Origin: Entoloma clypeatum
Lineage: Eukaryota > Basidiomycota > Agaricomycetes > Agaricales > Entolomataceae
Length of the DNA: 64,000 bases
NCBI GenBank assembly: GCA_963565915.1
Contig: OY751493.1
Location: forward strand, 1 to 64,000
Reading direction: 5' to 3'
Shown: positions 33,501 through 42,946 of the stretch, piece by piece
Numbering within the stretch: position 1 is the stretch's first letter
Layout of the letters: each line of letters starts with the position of its first letter
Translations under genes and position numbers: made by a program
The notes under the pieces: generated by a model
The model's input: the letters and a program-made list of their open reading frames with translations, nothing else
Told to the model about the DNA's origin: nothing
Database searches by the model: none

Positions 33501-34163
33501 TACAATGACAAAGAACATCAAGCGACAAAGTACACACCATTCTATCTCAACTACGGTCTGCATCCTTGGAAGGGAGAACTTGTGTTGGAAGACACCAATC
33601 CGGCAGCAAACGACTTCTTGAAAAAACTCAAACAGGCACGAGAAGAAGCCAACGCAGCACTGAAACAGGCACAGGATCAGATGAAGAAGACAGTTGACAC
33701 ACAACGAAGCCCGTCTCGGGATTACCGCATCGGAGACAAGGTGTGGCTGGAAGGGACTAACATCAGGACTGATCGTCCCTCAAAGAAACTTGACGCCCTC
33801 CGACACGGACCGTTCAAAGTCCTAGAGAAGAAAGGAGCTAGCGCATACCGTCTTGATCTTCCCAAAACCTGGAAAATGATCCACCCTGTGTTCAACGAAA
33901 CCCTGTTATCGCTATACGAAACCCCGAAGTATGCCATTCAGAAAAAGAAGCCAGCCCCTGATCCGATCATCGTCGAAGGACGAGAAGAATACCATGTCTC
34001 CACGATCCTGGACTCTCGAAAATTCCGCGGAAAGATCCAGTACCTCGTCCAATGGGAAGGGTATGGCCCAGAAGAGAACACGTGGGAACCTCGGACTAAT
34101 GTTCAGAACGCTCAAGACTTGATCCGAGACTTTCATCGGCAAAATCCATTGCGTCCACAATAA
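30486..34163 (+). CDS. Gypsy-1 Pol polyprotein
   Basis: The frame opens at 30486 and overlaps gag by 28 nt in the -1 frame. The leftmost canonical-looking start is a TTG at 30555, so translation by -1 frameshifting (run TTTTCCC at 30492-30498) is plausible. Domains in order: protease (EVDSGCERTC); RT (VYFNKMDIMWGYNNV, VIYMDDIVV); RNase H (ETDASGYAIGAVLS); and an integrase zinc finger with HDAPVAGHPGQ and CDTCQRN. The integrase catalytic domain has GIDVVGPIP, ISDRGPQF and NLSTAYHPQTDGQAERSHQE. A C-terminal chromodomain (IQYLVQWEGYGPEENTWEP) is thought to steer integration to marked chromatin. No stop interrupts it. Confidence 0.93.
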   Translation, partial: EGFSRRVRLNDAKSRPLSIKRTRLPGAVTDNITYVIPAKRAVASTKIVKGDKPPKRREIKLQAQIKTRRGPKAIRPEVDSGCERTCIHPRIVREQNLPTRGIKPISILNADGSPNRQQKAEKLAEVKLDLGTHQETMEAMVLDIGRTDMLLGHDWLVHHNPTINWTTGAVTFNRCPSTCQTKHSDFRVNLNGRKHRVRMVEVRDKDAPKKSDQKWKPGDPILEAVTPTPPPTTKRPSYVERFAHLFEKENFDKIPKEREWDHGIELTPDAPKELGGNTYPMTQKEQEELDEFIDEGLATGKIRPSKSPYASPCFFINKKDGSKRLVQDYRTVNKFTVKDKFPLPRINDLLDVLKDAVYFNKMDIMWGYNNVRIKKGDEWKAAFLTSRGLFEPLVMFFGLCNSPGTFSRMMASLFRDQIRRRICVIYMDDIVVIGKTKEELARNTEEILQILSDNDLFLKEKKCLWEVTKCPILGYVVGEGCVEMETKKVDTIRNWRVPTSKKEVQRFLGFANFYRRFIEGYSNIAKPLTTLTGNTAFTWGPAAQEAFEGLIRAITTAPVLALPKPDGQFRVETDASGYAIGAVLSQKQDDKWHPIAFLSRTMSAAEQNYEIYDKELLAVMEALKDWRHYLLEAKERFEILTDHKNLEYFRRPQDLNQRQRRWKMKLQDYDFELRHVPGKTNAKADILSRLPWYETELEPQDSDQMLKEGLFLKRLESEDVIQMEMFTEEQFFEGGETSDSIKIGNITTIENPWIVRIKASNRMETEVAQGLKKNPHWYQQENGITYAGERVYVPPDPQLRQELMFEAHDAPVAGHPGQYRTHELLTRTYWWPTILHDVKKYVKGCDTCQRNKISRQRRHAPLHPNAAPSQPWEDIGIDVVGPIPESDGKNAILVITDRHSKMLHLIPTTVELSAEGLAKIYRDQIWKLHGIPKKIISDRGPQFAAKFMEILCRMLGIKRNLSTAYHPQTDGQAERSHQETEVFLRNFVNHLQDDWAEWIAIAEFQYNDKEHQATKYTPFYLNYGLHPWKGELVLEDTNPAANDFLKKLKQAREEANAALKQAQDQMKKTVDTQRSPSRDYRIGDKVWLEGTNIRTDRPSKKLDALRHGPFKVLEKKGASAYRLDLPKTWKMIHPVFNETLLSLYETPKYAIQKKKPAPDPIIVEGREEYHVSTILDSRKFRGKIQYLVQWEGYGPEENTWEPRTNVQNAQDLIRDFHRQNPLRPQ

Positions 34164-34278
34164 AAGAACAAACTTTGAGCCATTTTCCACATCGACTTCT
34201 GTCACATCGAGTTCCCCGCTCCAACTCTTCTTGCCCAACACGCCGTTCTTCTTATACCTTTCAAACATCATTTCTGCC

Positions 34279-34647
34279 ATGTCCAACATCACCGCCGCCT
34301 CCACCGATGCTTCCGATATCAACCCCACCATCACCACCCTCATCGGCGAAGCACTCTCCATGCGCGACCAGATCCATGCGCTCGAAACCTCCGTTGCCGA
34401 CATCCTTCACCGGCAGATGCATATCCGCCTTCATACCCTTTCCGATTTGCCAACCGCCCCCACTGCTGAGGAGAAACTCATCCTCAAAAACTATACCAAC
34501 ACCCTTGCTGTCGAGAACCGACGCCTTCGCCTCACCGTTCAAGGTTTAGAGTTTGCCACGGCGGTAAACGATGAACTGATAAAGGATTGGGGTAACCGAG
34601 TTGACCCTGCCTGGGCCGATCCAAATGGCAACGATGGATGGGAGTAG
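34279..34647 (+). CDS. Gypsy-1 third ORF, unknown
   Basis: It lies between pol and the 3' LTR, the env position. The predicted 122-aa protein (MSNITAASTDASDINPTITT...) has a helical, coiled-coil-like middle (EALSMRDQIHALETSVADIL) and no signal peptide or membrane segment. It does not look like an envelope protein. An alternative ATG at 34231 would add 16 residues. It may be captured or lineage-specific. Confidence 0.55.
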   Translation: MSNITAASTDASDINPTITTLIGEALSMRDQIHALETSVADILHRQMHIRLHTLSDLPTAPTAEEKLILKNYTNTLAVENRRLRLTVQGLEFATAVNDELIKDWGNRVDPAWADPNGNDGWE

Positions 34648-34684
34648 GTAGTCTGTGAGGACACAGACCTTGAGGAGGGGAACA

Positions 34685-35052
34685 TGTTACGGACTAACGA
34701 CTACGGACGTATATGCTTACTTTTTCACTTTTACTCATCGGCCCCCGCTTACACATATCGTATTATACTTTATTTCCTTTAGTATACTTCGCTCCCGCGC
34801 TGACTCGCTTTCCGCAGCTGTCTGACTCATTCCGCAGTCGTCTTACTCAGACGCACTGCCTTCCGCAGTTATCTTACTCAGATACACTGCCTTGCGCAGC
34901 ACTGACTCATATGCTATCGCCTATAGTCAGTACCTATATAAACCCTTTGTACTATAGCTAGATTCCTTAGATTTAGCAATCACATTGCTCTTCGCCTTTC
35001 CATCTTCCTGCATACTCTGCCCGAACCTTGGAACGGTTTGTTACGCATAACA
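34685..35052 (+). repeat. Gypsy-1 3' LTR
   Basis: 368 bp, differing from the 5' LTR by TGTTACGG versus TGTTATGG at the start and one further G/A difference. It is preceded by a polypurine tract and followed by the CCTTT target duplication. Confidence 0.93.
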
Positions 35053-35427
35053 CCTTTGAAATAGTGGGTCCGGAAACTCTAATCCCCCGGTTGACCTCCA
35101 ACTCATGCTGTAGTTCTGAAAGGTAAATGTCTGGTGTTCGCTCGATAAGGCCTTCTAAATACTAAAGTCACTGTTGAATAGCTTGCAAGAAACCATGAAA
35201 TAGACACCTACAGCAATATCCAAGGCATTTAATATTTGTGGTCGTCCATTTTGCAAAGGTCTGCTGACGACACATCCTGTGCGTCGATGGAGGCTGAGAA
35301 CACGATTGACCGTTCGCTTATCAATACCAGTTACAGCCTGAATTTGGCTTGGTTTCATGTGCACTGAAATCCCAACAAGCATCTGCTTCACGGCAGGAGG
35401 TATGTGTCGACGATTACCGATGACCAT
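35053..35427 (-). pseudogene. IS630/Tc1-type transposase, N-terminal part
   Basis: From an ATG at 35427: MVIGNRRHIPPAVKQMLVGI, KPSQIQAVTGIDKRTVNRVL (helix-turn-helix), an intron 35162-35211 (50 nt, GTAGGT), then YLEGLIERTPDIYLSELQHE and VSGPTISK. It joins the C-terminal part at 28479. The helix-turn-helix would bind the element ends. Confidence 0.8.
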
Positions 35428-35638
35428 TATTCGAGAGGGTGCGTGAGTGCGTGGTCCAAGCGTGGTCGGACAAAAGCTGGGGTTCTGGCTGTGTCCTCTA
35501 ACCCCTTCTGAATTCGCCCAAGGCACCAATATTATTACCCAATACATTGTTTGTCTCAGCCACAAGTAAACACAAATCCTGAGCAGTAAAAAAGTGAAAT
35601 CAGGTCTATCGATACTTAGTTAGCTGTACCAGTAAATT

Positions 35639-35980
35639 ACCACCGGCCGGTCAGGGCCTAGATATTTACCGAGTAATTTACTGGTAAATTACTCAGTCAC
35701 GTGCCAAAACGTGACATTTTTTTTTCTATTCTAAATTTTTCGCCATGAGGCTGCTGCGCCTGCAAAACAGACATATAGAATGTGTATGTGCATTGGTAAT
35801 GGTATACCAATCTATTTTTGAGGTAGACTAAATTTCTATTTATAAAACTTTCGAGAGAGAGAAAGTTTTGAGAGCCTATCATTATATGGTCAGACTCGCT
35901 GCACGTGACCTGAGTAATTTACCTGCTGAAAAGTGGGCCTTGGTAAATTACTTGTAAATAACTAAATCGGTAAATAACTA
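35639..35980. mobile_element. AT-rich MITE-like insertion
   Basis: It is absent from the corresponding left arm. It begins CCAGTAAATTACC and carries repeated GTAAATTAC/GTAATTTAC motifs near both ends, a GAAAGTTTT...AAAACTTTC stem near 35850 and no coding capacity. Confidence 0.55.
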
Positions 35981-36000
35981 GAGTTATTTCCGCAACCCTA

Positions 36001-36228
36001 AGTTTTTCCGTAGTTTCCTGTTTCTTTAGCTCACTCATCTTGGAGGCAACGACGCACGATCCCCCCCGCTCTTTTGAGGCTCATCCCCACCATCTCCGGA
36101 CTTAGACCAACAGCAGCCGTTACATAGTGGAGCCCACCGTGGGGATGAGCCTCAAAAGAGCGGGGGGGATTGTGTGTCGTTGCCTCCGAGATGAGTGAGC
36201 TAAAGAAACAGGAAACTACGGACAAACT
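36001..36228. repeat. Foldback element, 90-bp arms
   Basis: Arms 36001-36090 and 36139-36228 are about 95% complementary around a 48-base loop. The outer end is AGTTTTTCCGTAGTTTCCTG, with AGTTTGTCC on the other side. The right end adjoins ACTACTATCTAC, shared with the left inverted arm. Confidence 0.85.
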
Positions 36229-36358
36229 ACTATCTACATGACCGATCACATGACACGAGGTCCACGGTCAGCCAGAACTGCTCCCCCACACCTCCTCCCA
36301 ACAGACGAATATCGACCTTCCATGGTTGATCCTCCAACCAAAGAAGCCTGAAAAACCC

Positions 36359-36808
36359 TTAGTCCCTCTTTTTCGTCTTCTTCTTCTTGTGTCTCGCACG
36401 GCGCTTGTGATGTTGATCATCCGAATCTGAAGAACTCAAACTTGAACTTGAACTTGAACTTGAACTTGGTATCGGACTACATTTGTGATGGCGTCGACGG
36501 TCCTGACTTTGGTCTCGTTTGCGTTGGCGTGGCGGCGGACTTGGACTGAGAAATTGTCGTGGAACGGGCATTGGCCATGGCGGGATCGGGCTCAAACTAG
36601 GCAGGAATTGTGGCAGCTGCGGGAATGGTATTGGCTGTGGAGACGGGAGCAGTCGCGGCGGCGGATATGAGGCTGGTAGTGGGGTCGTAACAGGATATAC
36701 AGCAGAGACGGATGGCCTGAGGTCTGAAATTCGCTGCAGCAGTGGAGGAGACGTGGCTGTATCATGTCGATCTGGCATAGCACTGGAAATGGTAAACATG
36801 GGGCGCAT
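36359..36808 (-). CDS. Low-complexity Ser/Pro-rich unknown protein
   Basis: A 149-aa frame: a Pro-rich middle, then KCSPIPSSSSSSSSSLSSSD and a basic KKKKTKKRD end. The poly-Ser is encoded by tandem CTTGAA hexamers (36440-36468, plus strand). It could be the tail of an RS-like protein or a chance low-complexity frame. The flanking 36809-37079 has no recognised gene. Confidence 0.35.
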   Translation of the reverse strand: MRPMFTISSAMPDRHDTATSPPLLQRISDLRPSVSAVYPVTTPLPASYPPPRLLPSPQPIPFPQLPQFLPSLSPIPPWPMPVPRQFLSPSPPPRQRKRDQSQDRRRHHKCSPIPSSSSSSSSSLSSSDSDDQHHKRRARHKKKKTKKRD

Positions 36809-37073
36809 ACGGCGTCATTGGTGTCGTCTTTGCGGTTTCATGCCTCAGATCACAGCTTTGCGTCCTTGCGTCGCGAGGTAGTCACCGACAGTTCCATTGT
36901 CCATTGCAGGGTAGCCAGGGGGCGGGTTATCTATCTGCGAAGCGGGGCAGATACGAGGAGCAGGCGAATTTCGGGGAACTGGGGACAGATGAAGATCGGC
37001 CGTAACGAGTTTGGCGCGTATATGCAGTGGAACAGCCCTCCAGAGAATATCACGACAGATCTCGAGAAAGAGA

Positions 37074-37079
37074 GCCTGA
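37074..37079. repeat. Target-site duplication GCCTGA (left)
   Basis: It is matched by GCCTGA at 43162-43167, immediately outside the right inverted repeat. Confidence 0.8.
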
Positions 37080-37294
37080 TACGGTGCACCAGCTGTATCA
37101 GGCAGGATTTTGGATTCGCGCCTCGAATTTTACAGATTTCCGTGTCTTGACAGCCTTCTGAGGTTCCCCTAACAACCTTCTCAATACCTGCAGGGCGCAA
37201 TTGATATAGGAATATATATGTCGGGGCTCGGCGCGATATGTTAGTGATCATACGGGTTCAACCCTTCCTTGAGGATATAGTTTTGTCGAATCAG
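37080..37294 (+). repeat. Terminal inverted repeat, left (215 bp)
   Basis: It starts TACGGTGCACCAGCTGTATC. It is complementary to 42947-43161 with only a handful of mismatches. Confidence 0.88.
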
Positions 37295-37524
37295 GGATCA
37301 TCATGTAGCACTTGTCTAGTACATGCCTTGCTGTATATGTTACAGGTGTCGTTGTCCTACAACAGTTGAAGAATGTGGAAAATTAAAAAGAGAAATTTTC
37401 TTTTTTGGGATCACCCTCAACATTGCGGATTTGGGGTTGAAAGCATTGCGGCAGATTTTGGGGGCAGATGAGAGCATATTTAGATTTCGGAAGGCAGGAC
37501 CCACACTCGTCCCTCCTTTTATGC

Positions 37525-38470
37525 TATGGCCTCTGAGCCATCAAACAACAACCCAACTGGAATCAACCAATTCAAAGACTGTCATTCGTGCTACTTTGGT
37601 GCTCTTCTTCTTGCTGTTGAACATATGTCTAAAGCAAAACCTGACGATGAGCGTGTCAAAAAGCTTATCGAAGATTATGACAAACGGAACATCACAAACC
37701 GAGAGTTGATCAGCCAGTTGTTACTTGCGGAGCATGATATCAAAATGAGGCATGTATTAATCTACAACTCAGGTTACACTCAACGTTATTAATTGGCTGG
37801 GTCGGGGCAGTGCTATAACAGTTGCGCGGCGCCGCCGGGTATACAGACTCAAGGGGAGTGGTACAATGACTCGGGAATTACCATTACAGATGAAACGACA
37901 ACTTGTTTTGGACCAAATGGCAAAGGACCCCACAAGTCGACAAGGCCCAAAGACAATTGGTGAAGCAATCATGTTTAATGAAGGTGCACACTTAACGCGG
38001 TACTTATTTGCTATTTTTCATTCCTTTTTCTCGGGTATGACTGTGGCTTTTACTTGATAGATCTTTCATCCATACAGAAATGCATCTTCAAGATCCAGAA
38101 GGCTTTGCTATCCGTGAACCTACAGCGAGGAAGATAAGTCGGGGGTTTTTGATTGCACTAGGCCCACATCATGAATGGAGTGGTGATGGACACGATAAGT
38201 TGTCCGCGATCGGATTTCCAATCTGGGGAATACGTGATAAATGGGGGTCAAAATGGCTGGGGCTCCGAACTGTGCCTAATAACCGCCTCAAGAAGGCGGT
38301 TGCTTATTTGTATCTTGGCATTGTCAAGAAGTATGGTGGTAAGTGACATTGCAACTTGTCTGATAATGTACGAAAGACATACAAATTTTCAGGTATGCCC
38401 ATTCAAATGAGCACAGACTGTGGAAGTGAGACCACCCAAGTATTTGGGTTAGCAAATGCATTGAGGTAAC
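37525..38470 (+). pseudogene. Integrase-core transposase, 3'-truncated
   Basis: From ATG 37525: NQFKDCHSCYFGALLLAVEH, then a helix-turn-helix-like block (SAITVARRRRVYRLKGSGTM), MKRQLVLDQMAKDPTSRQGP and an intron near 38001-38060. The catalytic-like block HHEWSGDGHDKLSAIGFPIW (first Asp) is followed by KWGSKWLGLRTVPNNRLKKA, an intron at 38341-38394 and MSTDCGSETTQVFGLANALR (second Asp). The sequence ends before the third acidic residue. This architecture matches integrase-core proteins common in basidiomycetes. The loss of the C-terminal third makes it inactive. Confidence 0.7.
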
Positions 38471-39020
38471 TATGCATTGAATCGTTACCTGTCTCATGTT
38501 TTGATTATGTATCAAGGGAAACTCACTAGTTGATTCGCCTGTCAGACGTGTTGGATGGAGTGCGAGGTATGGTAAGCACAAACTCCTCCCCCTTTTGTCA
38601 TTGTCGTTCGCTGACAATCTATCCGTCCATTCCCATAGATCCCGACTGGAATCAGACGAGATACAATGTCCGCACCACCGTCAGTACTCTCACCTGCACT
38701 AATATTGACGCTGTGTAGCTTGCCCTCCACAGTGCCTGTACAAAGGCCTCACTGCTCACAGCTACCAAATTCGGCGGTCTTCTCGCCCTCTCCCACCCCA
38801 ACACATCGCCCTCAAATTCCGGGCGCGGTTCATCTTGTCAACTGTCCTGGTTTGCACCCAATCTCGTGCACGTTGTGTAGCCTAGTTCAGCCACACATAT
38901 GAGTATCTGCATGGGCAGAGGCTCGGTGTAATTCAGCTCAACCCTGCCATCACAAAGCGCCTGCCAAGGCCAGACTGCGCGAGGCCCTGCATCCTCGCCA
39001 TCTGCCCATGCTCGTCAAAT
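38471..39020 (+). other. Unassigned, partly coding-like
   Basis: A frame with CTKASLLTATKFGGLLALSH and, further on, KSKLWVGRNQGGYLYNN looks like decayed exons upstream of the RING block. I cannot assign a family. Confidence 0.3.
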
Positions 39021-40157
39021 CCAAGCTATGGGTTGGTCGCAATCAAGGTGGATACCTCTATAACAACCCATCAATCCTCCAGCCCCACCAATGCTTTTCC
39101 CGACCGGAAAGATACCCACTTGCTGCTGCCAAAACCAGCCGACATCACCAAAGCACAGGCTGCTAGTGGATGTTCCATGTGCCTGTCACCCTGTCCGCCC
39201 ACTTTCGTGATCCTCGCGCCGTGTGGCCACCCCTTTGCTCTGCGTGCTTGACGAGTGCACTGAACATTGTTGGGGAGAAGGATATGGAATGTGCAGTTTG
39301 CAAAGGCAAGGTGGCGGGTTTTCGGCATCTTGAGTTTGTGTCGGGGATGGAAGATGCAAGAGCGAGTACACCGAGGATCTGTGACGAAAGGGAGGAGGGT
39401 GGCGTGAAGGAGGGTGGTGTTGAAGGGGGAAGGACCCAAGATCACAGGCGAGGCAAGCCATGCACGAAACCACCCTGCTTATTAGCTTTCGCTATCCGTT
39501 TCAAAGACTCCCTTGAACAAGCTACCTACCTCAAACACACCACCAACTGCGGGAGCGTCAAGCTTGTCTTCACAGGCCTCGACGTCCTCAGAGCCACCCC
39601 CTGGAAAATCAGCAAAGGGGTCTTTGACGTTGTCCAATGATGGGGGTGGCCCCTCACAGCGCTGCGATCAGGCGCAATCGGTACAATGAAAACAGGGCCA
39701 CCACTGGAGGATGGAGGTTTGGAAAGCTGGCGATGACTGTCAATAGCCCCTGGTTCAGGCTCAATGGGCTTGATGTGGACGAAGCTGTCACCAGGAGTCT
39801 GGGTGAGGGGAACCCAACAATGTGCAGTCAAAGACATGCCAGAAGGTGTTCAACAGCTCATTTGCTTCTGAAGGAAATGGGATCTCCCGCCCCCGCAGGG
39901 GCTACCGCACAATTTGCTGTTGGTAGGACCGTCAGACCTGACGATTCTGGCTATGTGATATTCTGCGATGCGGACATTGTTGGGTGCAAGTACGTGGCCA
40001 TATCTGATGCGAGAAGGGACCTCATCCGGACTATTTGCGAATTCCAGGGGATGTGTGCCAGGTCAATCTGAGTGCTGCTGACTGGCCGTTGGATGTGTAC
40101 ACGCATGTTGGGGATATGGTTGAGAAGCTGTTGATTGAGGACATGGAGAAAATGTAA
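39021..40157 (+). pseudogene. RING-finger gene, frameshifted
   Basis: SGCSMCLSPCPPTFVILAPC and GHPF, then in the next frame CSACLTSALNIVGEKDMECA and VCKGKV, together form a C3HC4-like RING. One missing base near 39234 breaks the frame. Downstream, coding-like pieces (GLDVLRATPWKISKGVFDVV; NLSAADWPLDVYTHVGDMVE KLLIEDMEKM near 40060-40157) sit in shifted frames. The intact form would resemble an E3 ubiquitin ligase. Confidence 0.5.
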
Positions 40158-40221
40158 ATTTATTGACTGTGTACATGCGACGGACAGTCTAGACAATGGA
40201 TCACGGTGAAGGAAAGCCATG

Positions 40222-42180
40222 TCAAAGTGGTCCTTGTGTAATTTTCGCCCCTCTCAATTTCAATTTGACACATAGTTCGTTGCATTGGTGTGCCTTTCGC
40301 CATTCTGCAATCTCGTTGGGACCACCATCCCAAAAACCCATATTTTTTTCCAAACTGCCAAAGCAAAGGTGGTGAGTGTTGAGTTGTCACGAACAAAGAT
40401 AATGATGTACAAATGGGCTTGTGGATCAAAAAGGATCACAGACTTATCAGTGGGTGCAACAAATCCTGAGAAGACGAAATATTTCAGATTAGTGAATTAG
40501 CATGCATTGTGGTAATAACAACATACCTTGAATGTCTGTAAGGACCATTGTACCATTTATGTCAACGAGAACATGGTGGGCATATGCATCTATAGCAGAA
40601 CCAATTATATGGATACTTTGTCCAGCAGTCGTGCTTCCACTGAACTTCCGTTCACTGTATAACCCCAACATATTAAGTAGCGGCGCTGCAAGGAATGTCT
40701 CAAATAGCAGATTTGGTACATTGTTCAACCAAACATCAGCTGTGCCAAGAAAGGCATCATGACTGTTCCATCATATCTCTGCCGTTCTGTGAATAACGAT
40801 GATTGAGGAATCTAGAAATCAATTTACCTGGGATATACACATTATAGATCTTGGCGCGCCGCACAAATGACTCTGCAAAATACTGTCCGTGGACCAATAA
40901 TCTGAGCTCATCCATCAAGTCATGACAATTTTGAGCCTCATCCATGTTGTTGTCTTTTTTACATTGGAAAATTGCATACTGTATATCACCGATGCGGCCC
41001 TCAAACATCTAGTTAGCTACAAAAGAAAGGACATCATAAATTGGAACACATCAAGAAAGCAAACTTGGTGGCACCTTCTGCAAGATATCCATCCTCAGAT
41101 CTACCACCTCCCATAAAACGGTGCCAGTTCTTTGAAATATCAATCTTCTCGTCAAGGCCATTGACTTCCTCAAGATTGCCATGATTATCGATTACAATTG
41201 TAGTCTTTTGAAACTCATAGGAGTCATATTCAATTTGAGGTTTGGTTGGGACTGTCGACATCAGCTTTCGAGGGTGGAAAGCACTCATGTATTCAGTTGT
41301 CGTAGAAATACCTGAAAAGCAAAATCAATAAGGGTGGAACTCCTAAACATTAGACTAATGATGTACTAGTGGATGCCTTGTGTTTGGCACTTGGCTTCGC
41401 CCGACTGGATGTGATATGGCTTGCAGACGATCGATACGTAGATGGCTTTTGGGATGTACTATAGCTTTCATCGACATCTATGATGGGTTCCTATAGTAGA
41501 TTCACAATTAAAAATCCATGAAACTTGAAGGTTAGCAGTAGTACTGCTACTATCAAGATACCGATTGTGCCTCATAGACATAAACACACAGACTGAGCCG
41601 CCGGTCCTTGATGTCAGTCTCCGAGATTTTGGAGTCTGCTTTGAGTGTGTTGAACATCGCCTCCACACTGCCGACAATATGGCTCTCGGTCGGCTGAAAA
41701 TTATATACAGCTTTGGCGGATTGATTGATTCCAAACGTAACACTAAGATATTTAGTCAGCATCAATTGGAAAATGATAAACTTGAACGTGGCCTTACTCC
41801 TCGAAATTCAAGACATTTAAACCACTACTGTTGGAAGCCGGTGACTCGCACCATGCTTTTTTTAACTCATTTTGTGCATGACAGAGAATGGAATTTGCTG
41901 GGTCTGAGCCGAAGAACTTCTTCAAGACGGGTAAGAGCTGGGCCTTTACAGACGAGAACGAGAGGCAGACACTTGTATAAATGAGCAGACCATGCCAGGA
42001 ACAAGGAATAAGTATCACCTTTCTTGTGATACCACCATTTTTGGGATAATAGTAGAGTGTTGCTTCCATTGTTATCGTGTCATTCTTGGCTTGCTTCTTG
42101 AGAGTAGATATTTTATTCTTGAGTTGAGCGGCATTTGCAGCTTGGAGACCAGTATTCAATGTAGGGGTTGGTTCAGGCGA
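40222..42180 (-). CDS. Alpha-type (atypical) protein kinase
   Basis: Multi-exon minus-strand gene. N-terminal exons near 42159-41500 read QLKNKISTLKKQAKNDTITM and GINQSAKAVYNFQPTESHIV. The kinase domain follows: IDISKNWHRFMGGGRSEDGY LAEGATKFAFL, YAIFQCKKDNN, AESFVRRAKIYNVYIPG, LGLYSERKFSGS and DAYAHHVLVDINGTMVLTDI QG. It continues with SVILFDPQAH, then after an intron (near 40368-40424) GFWDGGPNEIAEWRKAHQCN ELC, ending in TGA at 40222. The HxCNxxC zinc-binding end and the DIQG...DPQ blocks are hallmarks of the eEF2K/MHCK alpha-kinase fold. Such kinases are expanded in many Agaricomycetes. It lies wholly within the transposon's inverted repeats. Confidence 0.75.
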
Positions 42181-42946
42181 TGTTCGGAGGTAGTTGATTG
42201 ATAGTTTGCAGCACGCATGAGGATGCTGTCCTTTGCTTTATTGACTTCTACCAGGATTCAATTATATATGCCAGGTATAGGAATTCCAGCATACCATCTG
42301 TGACTGAACGGGCAGACTTGGCTTCAAAGAGAAGCTGGTACGACGCCAGTTCAAGAAAGCCTGATGTAACATACCTTCCATACAAGCACCACAGAGTGTG
42401 TTCTTCATATACGGATAGACGATGGAACAATTTTCGCATTGTGGCTGTTGCTGAGTTGGTGTTATTAGTTCAGTGTTATCAGAGGGAGTGGTGTTAACCT
42501 TGCCTCAATTGCTTCTCATTCTATGGATGATGGTGCTTTCGAGAGCTTTATACACTTCATGCACTGGTCTTGGTCAAGCCCACAGAACAATAGTGCACAA
42601 CCAGTACAAACCCCCATTTCAGAACTTTCAGGTGTTAAGAAAGAGCACTGTAGTGGGCATTTAGGAAATCGGCAACAAGGAACATGACAAGGTTCAAAGT
42701 GCGAACTTGTATCAGGCAGAGACGCACCTTCAGTTTCTGTTTAAGGGAATTGAGTCTCTGGCATCATGTCCTTTTTTGTCTACTCATACTTAGTCTACGA
42801 CAATCCAGGTCTTTGTGCTCTTGTTACAGGTATCTTGATCTCTGTTAACGCCATCAGCCACTATCTGGCCTCAATTTGGCTTACAGCAAAAAAGCGAAGG
42901 CACCTTTGCTTTTTTGCGTCATGTGTTCAATTGATCGATGTGGTCT
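42181..42946. other. Between alpha-kinase and right inverted repeat
   Basis: Possible 5' exon or promoter of the alpha-kinase (frame YEEHTLWCLYGRYVTSG near 42400, minus). No other gene is recognised. Confidence 0.35.

Larger units (their letters stand above)
28485..35052 (+). mobile_element. Chromodomain Gypsy element (Metaviridae), near-intact
   Basis: It has two 368-bp LTRs (TG...CA), a gag and a pol with protease, RT, RNase H, integrase and chromodomain. A third ORF, a polypurine tract (GAGGAGGGGAACA) before the 3' LTR and a 5-bp target duplication complete it. The LTRs differ at about 2 of 368 positions, so the insertion is young. Confidence 0.95.
35540..36290. repeat. Inverted arm, right (with two nested insertions)
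   Basis: This is the reverse complement of 25228-25421, interrupted by 342 bases at 35639-35980 and a foldback unit at 36001-36228. It ends CTGCTCCCCCACA. It begins about 115 bases from the transposase start codon. Confidence 0.75.

Noticed and set aside
35639..35980. Interpreting the GTAAATTAC motifs as a replication origin
   Set aside because: The segment is absent from the corresponding left arm and looks like a MITE insertion. There is no independent evidence of origin activity.
36359..36808. Idea that the CTTGAA tandem array is a CRISPR-like or regulatory array
   Set aside because: A pure hexamer microsatellite coding poly-Ser on the minus strand, with no spacers.
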